From contig DJGV01000006.1 in assembly GCA_002432805.1 (NCBI GenBank), forward strand, positions 1-64,000: a DNA stretch of 64,000 nt, written 5' to 3'. Shown one piece after another: positions 55,928-63,229 of the stretch. Under the pieces are notes generated by a model. The model saw nothing but the letters and a program-made list of their open reading frames with translations. It did not search any database and was not told where the DNA came from. The first letter of the stretch is position 1. The number at the start of each line of letters is the position of its first letter. The DNA comes from Fervidobacterium sp. UBA5837. GTDB lineage: Bacteria; Thermotogota; Thermotogae; Thermotogales; Fervidobacteriaceae. The position numbers were made by a program, and so were the translations under genes.

Positions 55928-57314
55928 CGCGATCTATCCTTCCCAAAAATTCTGTAACTTTATCTGTGTTGTTGACTCGTTGCAACTCTTCAACAATGAG
56001 TGCATTGCCAAGCTGCTTCGTTTCTTCAGATGCGTAATCGTTGAGGTATTCTCTAAGTGTGAACAGTGCATTCGGTGTACAAAATCTTTTTACAAATCCT
56101 GGTATCGCGAACTCCATGAAGTGCTCGCCCGTGCGCCCCGCCCTGTAACATGCTGTACAGAATGAGGGAATGTAACCTTCCTTGATTAGGTCTTGGATGA
56201 TTTCTTCCAAGCTACGGTTATCACCAAGTACGAATTGACTTCTTTTGATCTTCTCTGGGTCTTCCTGAGAATATGAACCGATCCCAATACTTGAGCCTCC
56301 ATCTATTTGCGATATTCCCATTTTCAGTACTTCTCTTCTCAGCTCTGCTGGTTCTCTTGCTGTCAGTATCATACCCGTATAAGGTACAGCAAGCCTGATG
56401 ATTGCAACCATCTTCTTGAACTCATCATCACTCACCTTGTACGGAGGATTTTCCGTGATGTCACTACCAACTGCCGGTTCAATCCTTGGGAACGAAATCG
56501 TGTGCGGACCAACACCAAATCGTTGTTCAAGGTGAATAGTATGATACAAAAGCCCCATCACTTCGTATTTCCAGTCGTACAGACCAAACAATGCACCGAT
56601 ACCAAGGTCATCTATACCACCAAGCATAGCCCTATCAAGCCCATACAATCTCCATGCGTAATTTGACTTTGGTCCTCTTGGATGCAGCTTTTTATACGTC
56701 GGGTAGTGATACGTCTCTTGGAATATTTGATAGGTGCCTATTCCCGCATCATGTATGATTTTATAACCTTCTATTGTCTGAGGTGCAGCGTTCACATTTA
56801 CTCTCCTGATCTCGCCGTGTCCAACTTTCGTGTTGTATATGACATTAATCGTCTCTGCTATATATTCTGGGCTGTAACGTGGATGTTCACCATAGACAAC
56901 TATTAGCCTTTTGTGCCCCTTGGAGACCAACGCCTTTACTTCATTTCGCAATTCCTCCGTCGTGAGTGTCTTTCTGTATATTTCTGGATTTGAAGACCTA
57001 AAACCACAATACACACAATCATTTATACAGTCATTCCCAATGTACAGTGGCGCAAAGAGGACGATCCTGTTCCCATAGATACGTTCTTTCAGTGTCCTTG
57101 CAGCTTGGAATATCTCTTCTAACAACTCCTTATCTTCCACGTTGAGTAACGTTGCAACTTCAATTGGTTCAAGCCTGTTTTTGTTCAGCGACTTTTCCAA
57201 AATCTCCCTTACATATATAGGGTCTGGGTTCTTAGCCTGTTCAAGTAATGTATTTATGACATCATCAGGTATAAACGTCTTTTCTGTATCAAATTCTTTT
57301 GTAAATGTAAACAT
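55905..57314 (-). CDS. hydG: [FeFe] hydrogenase maturase HydG (tyrosine lyase, radical SAM)
   Basis: A protein of about 469 residues that cleaves tyrosine to p-cresol, CO and cyanide for the H-cluster. The SAM cluster motif is YIGNDCINDCVYCGFRSSN near residue 95. The C-terminal domain carries the second cluster CTACYRAGRTGEHFM and the conserved FCTPNALFTLREYL. An AGGAGG six bases from the second in-frame ATG decides the start. Confidence 0.97.
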   Translation of the reverse strand: MFTFTKEFDTEKTFIPDDVINTLLEQAKNPDPIYVREILEKSLNKNRLEPIEVATLLNVEDKELLEEIFQAARTLKERIYGNRIVLFAPLYIGNDCINDCVYCGFRSSNPEIYRKTLTTEELRNEVKALVSKGHKRLIVVYGEHPRYSPEYIAETINVIYNTKVGHGEIRRVNVNAAPQTIEGYKIIHDAGIGTYQIFQETYHYPTYKKLHPRGPKSNYAWRLYGLDRAMLGGIDDLGIGALFGLYDWKYEVMGLLYHTIHLEQRFGVGPHTISFPRIEPAVGSDITENPPYKVSDDEFKKMVAIIRLAVPYTGMILTAREPAELRREVLKMGISQIDGGSSIGIGSYSQEDPEKIKRSQFVLGDNRSLEEIIQDLIKEGYIPSFCTACYRAGRTGEHFMEFAIPGFVKRFCTPNALFTLREYLNDYASEETKQLGNALIVEELQRVNNTDKVTEFLGRIDRGERDVRF

Positions 57315-57375
57315 AAACATCCTCCTCTCGTACATAAGCAAATTTCCGTTATTCGCTCACATGTAGAATTGTGTA

Positions 57376-57639
57376 CTACTTTATCGCAATACTCTTAATC
57401 TTCACACCGCCGATTTTACCAAGCTTCCCTGTAAATGCGCCAAAATTATCGTTAGTCGTCTTCACAATCAAGAATACCACTGCGATATCCTCATCTGGAA
57501 CTGGATAACCAACTCTCAGCCTTATTATGTTTGAATAGACATGAAGAAGTTCATTGACCTTCGAGTAAGCATTCTCTCTGTCGACTATGATAATATCTAC
57601 CGTGTAATAACGCTCAACATCTTCTCGACTCTCTTCCAT
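57376..57639 (-). CDS. TM1266-type iron-only hydrogenase system regulator
   Basis: An 87-residue ACT/NikR-like protein: YYTVDIIIVDRENAYSKVNELLHVYSNIIRLRVGYPVPDEDIAVVFLIVKTTNDNFGAFTGKLGKIGGVKIKS. This matches the putative iron-only hydrogenase regulator family that neighbours HydG in many anaerobes. The ATG follows GAGGTGG. It is the first gene of the operon TM1266-hydG-TM1268-hydE and lies directly after a terminator-containing leader. Confidence 0.87.
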   Translation of the reverse strand: MEESREDVERYYTVDIIIVDRENAYSKVNELLHVYSNIIRLRVGYPVPDEDIAVVFLIVKTTNDNFGAFTGKLGKIGGVKIKSIAIK

Positions 57640-57847
57640 TCCAACCACCTCTTCTTTCTCACACGCAAGTTGTATAAAAGAAAAACCCCTTTCCAACCAA
57701 GGAAAGGGGCAATTTGTCTCCATCAAACAAAGCATGATATCTACGGCAAAAGCGCCAATAAACAATTATCATACTCTATGCTCCTTTTCCTTGGTGTCAG
57801 ACCAATTCCTCCACCTCAGAAAATGTAAAAGAAATTATTCACATGTT
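57640..57847 (-). promoter_or_regulatory. Attenuator-like 5' leader of the hydG operon
   Basis: A leader of about 208 nt. Read on the minus strand it forms, in order: hairpin A, TTGGT-CTGAC-ACCAA (57805-57791); a stem ATGATA/TATCAT with an apical GGC/GCC; and a perfect terminator (57709-57676) shortly before the ribosome binding site. The segment ACCAAGGAAAAGG (57795-57783) can pair over 12 bp, with one bulge, with CCTTTCCTTGGT (57707-57696), which includes the 5' arm of the terminator. Its first five bases also form the 3' arm of hairpin A. This gives mutually exclusive terminator and antiterminator states. No known riboswitch consensus is recognised. Confidence 0.6.
57676..57709 (-). terminator. 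Intrinsic terminator inside the hydG-operon leader
   Basis: On the minus strand CCCCTTTCC, loop TTGGTT and GGAAAGGGG form a perfect 9-bp stem followed by TTTTTCTTTT. It stands between the promoter and the first gene of the operon, 36 bp before the start codon, so it can only act by premature termination. Confidence 0.88.
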
Positions 57848-57853
57848 GCATAT

Positions 57854-57882
57854 ATTTTACCACATGCCTGATATCAATACAA
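57854..57882 (-). promoter_or_regulatory. Promoter of the TM1266-hydG-hydE operon
   Basis: On the minus strand TTGTAT (57877-57882), a 17-nt spacer and TAAAAT (57854-57859). Start of transcription is expected near 57847. Confidence 0.6.
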
Positions 57883-57884
57883 AG

Positions 57885-57913
57885 TGCCAAAAATGGCAAA
57901 TATCGGCAAATGT
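57885..57913. repeat. Phased GGCAAAT repeats upstream of the hydG promoter
   Basis: On the plus strand TGGCAAATAT at 57894-57903 is followed directly by CGGCAAATGT at 57904-57913, a tandem repeat with 10-bp period. TGCCA-AAAA-TGGCA at 57885-57898 forms an inverted repeat with its left unit. They abut the -35 box of the hydG-operon promoter, where an activator would bind. The 9-mer ATCGGCAAA (57902-57910) recurs at 59938-59946 in the third hydrogenase promoter. Confidence 0.5.
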
Positions 57914-57998
57914 ATGCATGTATTGACGAGCAATACCATCTTAGCATCCAATTTGCACTATTTTTCACAAGTTAAAATGATATTTGAGATAACAAGAA

Positions 57999-58019
57999 TG
58001 CCCCGGAATAACCGGGGCA
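57999..58019 (-). terminator. Terminator of the third hydrogenase gene
   Basis: On the minus strand TGCCCCGG, loop TTATT and CCGGGGCA form a perfect 8-bp stem followed by TTCTTGTT. It separates the hydrogenase transcript from the hydG-operon promoter, so the hydG leader is an independent transcription unit. Confidence 0.8.
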
Positions 58020-58104
58020 CTATCGCATATGCAACGTATTGTAGCTACAATGCTTAAGCCAAGGTGGTGGTTTTGAATTGCTTACCTCTGCTTACGCCTT
58101 AATA

Positions 58105-59865
58105 TTACTTTACTGATTCTTCGGCCTTCTTTGCCTTTCTAACTGCCTTTGATCTGTCCGTATAGTGTGTATGGAGCAGATGGTGTGCCTTGTGGCTATT
58201 TGGTTTTTCCAAGAATTCATTGTACAACTTCAATATATCTGGGTTCTCATGGGACCTTCTAAGTACGCTCATCTCATCTATAGAGTAAATTGCAGCTGAT
58301 CTCTTCTTGAGAATATCTGCGTCGAGATTCTTTGGCTGTCCACCGCCACCGATACACCCACCGTAGCAGGCCATTATTTCGATGAAGTCATAGTAGCGCT
58401 TTCCTTCTTTTATATCACTAAGTAATTTCTTAACGTTTGCCATTCCGTGTGCAATTGCTATCTTTATCTTCTTACCCTTCAAATCAATTTCAGCTTCTCT
58501 AACACCCTCAAGGCCTCTAACTTGGTCAAACTCAAGCTTTGGAAGTTTCTCACCTGTTACAACTTCGTATGCAGTTCTCAATGCAGCTTCCATGACACCG
58601 CCTGTGACACCAAAAATCGCAGCAGCACCTGTTGATATACCAAGTGGATTGTCGTATTCCTCTTCTGGCAAATTGACAAATGGTATGTTCTTGAATCTTG
58701 CCATCTTACCAAGTTCTCTCGTTGTCACAACGTAATCTGTAACTTTGATACCGTCAACAAGCTGCTGAGGCCTTGTTATTTCATCCTTCTTTGCTGTACA
58801 TGGCATGACTGATACCATCACTATATCTTCGGGTTTGACACCTATTTTCTCTGCAAAGTATGTCTTTACAACACTGCTCATCATCTGTTGAGGAGACTTT
58901 GCTGTAGAGAGATTATCACTAAATTCCGGCCATTCTTTTTCCATCTCATTGACCCATCCAGGGCAGCAACTCGTGAACATCGGGAACTTTCCACCATTTT
59001 GGAGTCTATCGATGAGCTCGTAACCCTCTTCCATGATCGTAAGGTCTGCTGCAAAATTCGTATCAAACACATAATCGAATCCAAGCCTTCTGAGTGCTGC
59101 AACCATCTTTCCAGTACTGACACTACCCGGCTCCATGCCAAATTCCTCACCGATTGCAACCCTTACAGAAGGTGCAGTCTGTGCAACGTAGACCTTTCCA
59201 GGTTCTTTCCTATCAAGCATCTTAAGTACCTTTTTCCAATCAGGTGCCTCATATATAGCACCCACTGGACACAGATAAGAACACTGGCCACAACTGATAC
59301 AATTTGTCTCGTACACAGGAATTCCGAACTCCGTTTCAGGTAATGACTCATATCCTCTATCAACCATTGAGTATATATTCATACCTTGGATCTCGCTACA
59401 AACTCTCACACATCTTTGGCATTTAATGCACTTATCAAGCTCTCTGTTGATAGAAGGGCTGCTGGTATCTATCTCCTTATCAAGATCAACGTTCACACCA
59501 AAGATTGGTTTAACATCGTATATGTGTATCAATTTCTGAAGCTCACATCTTCCATCAGCCTCACAGTACATACACTCGTGAGGATGATTTGCCATTATGA
59601 GTGAAAGATTGAACTTGACGGCACTTTCCACCCTTTCTGTGTTCGTCCTTATCTTCATCCCATCTGTAACTTTTGACGTACAAGCTGGTTGAAGAGTCCT
59701 CATGCCCTCGATCTCGATAACACAAATTCTGCAAGCCCCGATTGGCTGGAGTTCAGGATGATGACAAAGTGTAGGAATCTTGATCCCATTCTCCCATGCG
59801 GCTTCCAAAACTGTTTTGCCTTCTGCTACTTCGTAAGGCTTATCGTTGATGTAGATAGTTACCAT
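58105..59865 (-). CDS. Third [FeFe] hydrogenase, monomeric-type catalytic protein
   Basis: A 586-residue enzyme. The N-terminal [2Fe-2S] domain has CHHPELQPIGACRIC, the His/Cys cluster HPHECMYCEADGRC, and two [4Fe-4S] motifs (CIKCQRCVRVCS, CISCGQCSYLCP). The H-cluster signatures TSCCPGWVNEM, MPCTAKK and MACYGGCIGGGGQP are intact. It lacks the C-terminal [2Fe-2S] domain of HydA and has no NuoE/NuoF partner genes, so it probably uses ferredoxin or unknown partners. Thermotoga maritima has a similar stand-alone homologue (TM0201, from memory). Confidence 0.94.
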   Translation of the reverse strand: MVTIYINDKPYEVAEGKTVLEAAWENGIKIPTLCHHPELQPIGACRICVIEIEGMRTLQPACTSKVTDGMKIRTNTERVESAVKFNLSLIMANHPHECMYCEADGRCELQKLIHIYDVKPIFGVNVDLDKEIDTSSPSINRELDKCIKCQRCVRVCSEIQGMNIYSMVDRGYESLPETEFGIPVYETNCISCGQCSYLCPVGAIYEAPDWKKVLKMLDRKEPGKVYVAQTAPSVRVAIGEEFGMEPGSVSTGKMVAALRRLGFDYVFDTNFAADLTIMEEGYELIDRLQNGGKFPMFTSCCPGWVNEMEKEWPEFSDNLSTAKSPQQMMSSVVKTYFAEKIGVKPEDIVMVSVMPCTAKKDEITRPQQLVDGIKVTDYVVTTRELGKMARFKNIPFVNLPEEEYDNPLGISTGAAAIFGVTGGVMEAALRTAYEVVTGEKLPKLEFDQVRGLEGVREAEIDLKGKKIKIAIAHGMANVKKLLSDIKEGKRYYDFIEIMACYGGCIGGGGQPKNLDADILKKRSAAIYSIDEMSVLRRSHENPDILKLYNEFLEKPNSHKAHHLLHTHYTDRSKAVRKAKKAEESVK

Positions 59866-59927
59866 CGGCCACCCACCTCCAAAGTTTAGAAAAATAATGC
59901 GATTGATTTATCCAATTGCTATTTTTT

Positions 59928-59956
59928 ATTGTATCACATCGGCAAAAATTTCACAA
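59928..59956 (-). promoter_or_regulatory. Promoter of the third hydrogenase
   Basis: On the minus strand TTGTGA (59951-59956), a 17-nt spacer and TACAAT (59928-59933). The spacer contains TTTGCCGAT (plus-strand 59938-59946 ATCGGCAAA), the 9-mer shared with the repeats upstream of the hydG operon, in a position where a bound protein would block polymerase. Confidence 0.55.
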
Positions 59957-60277
59957 GCAGAGATTAGAAAACTCTGAAGATTTTTACAAGCGAATACGAT
60001 TGAAAACTACCCAATTTATCCTAATTCGTACGTATAAGGGATTAATCATCGACAAACCTCGCACAAGGACCTTAAAATTACGCTCCCGAATGAGCGTGAA
60101 CAGTAATGAGTACGATCTAAAAGGTATGGCTTCGACATGCACATTTTGAACCAATTCAATTATACCACATGCAGGAGAGAAATAATGAGAATAATTTAAA
60201 TGGTAGAGATATGCTCAATCAATACCATATTTCGATGACGCATCATGGACATGATTTCATATATAATGGCTGATATA

Positions 60278-60286
60278 TGGTATAAT
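60278..60286 (+). promoter_or_regulatory. Extended -10 promoter of the HAD phosphatase gene
   Basis: TGGTATAAT provides a TGN extension and a consensus -10 (60281-60286); no good -35 is present at 17 bp. The start codon lies about 35 bp downstream. Confidence 0.5.
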
Positions 60287-60319
60287 AAATCGAAGATTTG
60301 TTAGAAAGGGATGGTAAAC

Positions 60320-61141
60320 TTGGCAGATGTTCTATTCTTGAAAGAAGATTCACTTGAACGCTTGAAACAATGCAAATTATTCATCTTGGATATAGATGGC
60401 ACATTCTATTTAAGTGGTAAACCATTTGATGGATCTAAGAGATTCGTTGACACACTTGAATCTCAGGACAAGAAATTGGTATTTCTCACCAACAATTCTA
60501 ACAGAACAATTGAAAGCTACATCGAAGAATTTGCCAAATTTGGTTTCAATCTTTCAAAAGATCAGATTCTCACCGCTGGTGTTGCAACTGCACAATATTT
60601 GTTCGAAGAGTTTGGACCCAAGCGAGTGTACGTAGTAGGGACTGATGATATAAAAAAAGAATTTGAAAGGGCAGGCCTTATTGTAGTGGAAGATGATCCC
60701 GAAATTGTTGTAGTTACGTTCGATAAGACACTAACATACGAAAAGTTGAAAAAGGCCTCAGTATACATTTCTAAAGGTGCAATTTTCGTTGTGAGCAACC
60801 CTGATCTAAACTGCCCATCGGCGGATGGTCCACTCCCCGATGCAGGTGCAATCGCTTCAGCTATCAGGAAGGCCACAGGAAGATATCCAAACATCACATT
60901 CGGAAAACCCGAGCCACGGTTGATAGAGATCATCATGAAGTACAATAACGTAAAACCTTCAGAAACGTGCATGATAGGTGATCGGCTATACACAGACATA
61001 TTGGCAGGTATACAAGCAGGGACATTGACTGTTCTTGTCTTGACTGGAGAAGCCACGAAAGAAGAAGCTATGAAAAGTCCACTGAAACCTGGGATAGTGG
61101 CACAGGACATAGGCGTCATAGCAGACCTTTTGAAAGAATAG
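60320..61141 (+). CDS. HAD-IIA family phosphatase (NagD-like)
   Basis: A phosphatase of about 273 residues. The HAD motifs are: nucleophile LFILDIDGTFYLSGKPF, motif II VFLTNNSNRT, lysine in FGKPEPRL, and motif IV MIGDRLYTDILAGIQAGTLTVLV with the IIA cap between. Such enzymes dephosphorylate sugar phosphates, nucleotides or p-nitrophenyl phosphate. A TTG nine bases after GAAAGGG is preferred; an ATG three codons earlier abuts the binding site. Confidence 0.9.
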   Translation: MADVLFLKEDSLERLKQCKLFILDIDGTFYLSGKPFDGSKRFVDTLESQDKKLVFLTNNSNRTIESYIEEFAKFGFNLSKDQILTAGVATAQYLFEEFGPKRVYVVGTDDIKKEFERAGLIVVEDDPEIVVVTFDKTLTYEKLKKASVYISKGAIFVVSNPDLNCPSADGPLPDAGAIASAIRKATGRYPNITFGKPEPRLIEIIMKYNNVKPSETCMIGDRLYTDILAGIQAGTLTVLVLTGEATKEEAMKSPLKPGIVAQDIGVIADLLKE

Positions 61142-61175
61142 CCTTTGCTCAAATGACGACTAGGAGAATGATTGA

Positions 61176-61799
61176 ATGATAAAATATGTGCTCAGAGGCA
61201 AGCCAACTGAGAAATTGGTAGAACTAGCACAAAGTGGATTGCCAGAAGCGATGGACCTCTTAGTTGAGAAATTCAACCCGATGGTTGTGAAGATCGCCTC
61301 ACAGTTTTATGCACCGTGGGCAGAATTCGACGATATCGTTCAAAACGGACTCATAGGCTTGATAAAAGCAGTGTTTTACTACGAATCCGGGAAGAGCTCG
61401 TTCACGACATTCGCTTGGCGAAGCATCGAATCTGAAATAAAGACATTCATAACTTATCAAAACAGGAAAAAGAACAAAATGCTCTCCGACTCCACAAGCA
61501 TGGATTCGGTTTTCGATGACGAAGAAGATGAACAGATCGATTACTTCGTACCAGACGAAGATGTGAACACTAACGTTGTTAGAAAAACGATATTGAGCAT
61601 AGTCCACGAAGAGATATTAGAAAACCTTAAAGACGACGAAATTCAGATATTTGAACTCTGGCTCGATGGCTACAGTTACAAAGAAATAGAAGAAAAAGTT
61701 AGCGTCAATTTCAAAAGAGTGGACAACACTGTGCAGAAGGTAAAGAAGATAGTCAGAAGCAAGATAAGTGCCTCAATAATGCCATTTTTGGAGGGATGA
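61176..61799 (+). CDS. Sigma-70 family RNA polymerase sigma factor (SigH-like)
   Basis: A 207-residue alternative sigma factor. Region 2 reads FDDIVQNGLIGLIKAVFYYESGKSSFTTFAWRSIESEIKTFI, the -10 recognition and melting helices. Region 4 is LWLDGYSYKEIEEKVSVNFKRVDNTVQKVKKIVRSKI. Region 3 is replaced by an acidic linker (VFDDEEDEQIDYFVPDED), as in the SigH/SigI-like group. No anti-sigma gene adjoins. It is flanked by two HAD phosphatase genes with tight spacing, so it is co-transcribed with both. Confidence 0.88.
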   Translation: MIKYVLRGKPTEKLVELAQSGLPEAMDLLVEKFNPMVVKIASQFYAPWAEFDDIVQNGLIGLIKAVFYYESGKSSFTTFAWRSIESEIKTFITYQNRKKNKMLSDSTSMDSVFDDEEDEQIDYFVPDEDVNTNVVRKTILSIVHEEILENLKDDEIQIFELWLDGYSYKEIEEKVSVNFKRVDNTVQKVKKIVRSKISASIMPFLEG

Positions 61800-61803
61800 A
61801 TTC

Positions 61804-62268
61804 TTGAAACCAGACTTAAACGTAAAATCTGTAAGTGACATAGATTTCGAAAAGTTGTTAAAAATAGGTAAGAGAGTATTCTTATTCGATTTTGACAACA
61901 CAATCGGAGTTTGGAAATCGCAAGTCATCCCAAAGAGCATTCTCAACATATTTGAATACCTAAAATCAAACGGTGCAGAGGTCTTCATAATTACCAACGG
62001 TAAACGACGCGACATGCACAGTAAAACTGATGTGCGCATAATCTGGCGTTCATTGAAGCCGTTGACGTTCAAGGTCAAGAAGAATATAGGCAATCATCTC
62101 AAAGATAGGAACAAAGTAGTAGTTATAGGCGATCAGATGTTCACAGATATACTATTTGGCAAACTTCTCAAAGCATACACAATCAAAGTTGAACCAATCG
62201 ATACAAGCAAAGAGTTCATCTCAACAAAATTCCTACGAATGATTGAAAAGGTATTCAATTTAAAATAG
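61804..62268 (+). CDS. yqeG: YqeG-family HAD-IIIA phosphatase
   Basis: A 154-residue protein with the HAD nucleophile VFLFDFDNTIGVWKS, motif II FIITNGKRRDM, and motif IV VVVIGDQMFTDILFGKLL with the family tail YTIKVEPIDTSKEF. YqeG-like phosphatases include a bacterial counterpart of phosphatidylglycerophosphate phosphatase (PTPMT/GEP4 type), so lipid phosphate is a possible substrate. TTG start after GGAGGGA. Confidence 0.88.
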   Translation: MKPDLNVKSVSDIDFEKLLKIGKRVFLFDFDNTIGVWKSQVIPKSILNIFEYLKSNGAEVFIITNGKRRDMHSKTDVRIIWRSLKPLTFKVKKNIGNHLKDRNKVVVIGDQMFTDILFGKLLKAYTIKVEPIDTSKEFISTKFLRMIEKVFNLK

Positions 62269-62307
62269 AACTGAATTGCTAGACGAAGGTTCAGAAGGAG
62301 GTGTGGA

Positions 62308-63138
62308 ATGAAAAAATTACTTACCGCAGTATTGGCCCTTTTATTACTCTCGACAGTTTTTGGCATAGCAACTGACACACGTATTTCTAGTATAAGGCCC
62401 CAACACGAAAGTGGATTCTTCGTAGAATTCTCGTCAATCGGGTACTCTTTTGAGAATAACGAAATCACTTCCCAACCACTCTTTGATATATTGGGTCAAT
62501 TCAATTTAGGATTTAGGCATTATTTTACAAAAAATACGGTATTGAGCGCACAAGGTTTCTTCGTAGATACGCAATTTGTTCCAACTGTCTACTGGGGAGC
62601 AGAGAGAACGGATCCCGGAATTTTTGTTCTTCTTGGGAGAACCTATCTTCATGGAGATTATCCTATTTACAATCTATCGGTAAAACCGCATATCGAGTTG
62701 TTAAGCGGCGGTGCTATCATAGATGATGGATATGCAATAGGCAGCTTAGGCAAGAGCGCGATAACCGTTGCATTTTCTGTTAATACGAACATCGAGATAT
62801 TTTCTCGAGTGGAGAGTGGTTGGCTGATGGATGTGCTGAGATCTTCAACCGATACCTCGGTTCAAGAAACAATAAATCAAGTTCGTCGAGACACGGCTTA
62901 TGCAGTTGCAAACGCTGGACTGACGTGGTATTACGACAGCTATTCAGGTATAGAAATAGGTTACAGGTTTTTCTTATTGAACAGAGATAGTCTGCTTACA
63001 TATTTTCAAGGCTTTTCTTACACAGACTATGTCTTCAATTACTTCAAGCTCATGAATGACAGTCTGCCACCTGAAGAAAAGTTTATCATACCATTCATTA
63101 CGACGGACTATTATATAAGCTTTTCTGTTAAGTTTTAG
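62308..63138 (+). CDS. Probable outer-membrane (toga) beta-barrel protein
   Basis: A 276-residue secreted protein with a signal peptide (KKLLTAVLALLLLSTVFGIA). It has many short alternating hydrophobic strands and a C-terminus ending in YYISFSVKF, the terminal phenylalanine typical of outer-membrane barrels. I recognise no specific family. The Thermotogales have an outer sheath, so an envelope structural or pore protein is plausible (inference). AAGGAGGTG precedes the ATG. Confidence 0.72.
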   Translation: MKKLLTAVLALLLLSTVFGIATDTRISSIRPQHESGFFVEFSSIGYSFENNEITSQPLFDILGQFNLGFRHYFTKNTVLSAQGFFVDTQFVPTVYWGAERTDPGIFVLLGRTYLHGDYPIYNLSVKPHIELLSGGAIIDDGYAIGSLGKSAITVAFSVNTNIEIFSRVESGWLMDVLRSSTDTSVQETINQVRRDTAYAVANAGLTWYYDSYSGIEIGYRFFLLNRDSLLTYFQGFSYTDYVFNYFKLMNDSLPPEEKFIIPFITTDYYISFSVKF

Positions 63139-63229
63139 GCTAATCTTTCACACAATCAGCAAATCCACACTTTTGAGATTTTGAGTGTGACTTGTTATGT
63201 CAAGTGCCGCACTCTTTGGGAGGATTATC

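Larger units (their letters stand above)
59866..60319. other. Divergent promoter region of the third hydrogenase and a HAD gene
   Basis: No gene is seen. Apart from the promoters there is a hairpin ACGCTC-CCGAAT-GAGCGT at 60080-60097. A minus-strand extended -10 element, TGGTATAAT, lies at about 60159-60167. If used, it would give the hydrogenase gene an additional, roughly 290-nt leader containing the hairpin. Confidence 0.4.

Noticed and set aside
57781..57847. hydG leader as a known riboswitch (TPP, FMN, Moco, preQ1, c-di-GMP, fluoride)
   Set aside because: No consensus core of these classes is visible; only the generic terminator/antiterminator logic is clear, so it is reported as an unassigned element.
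57953..57970. Rex site upstream of the hydG promoter (TTGCACTATTTTTCACAA)
   Set aside because: Only one half-site fits (TCACAA), and it lies about 70 bp upstream of the -35 box, so it is too weak to call.
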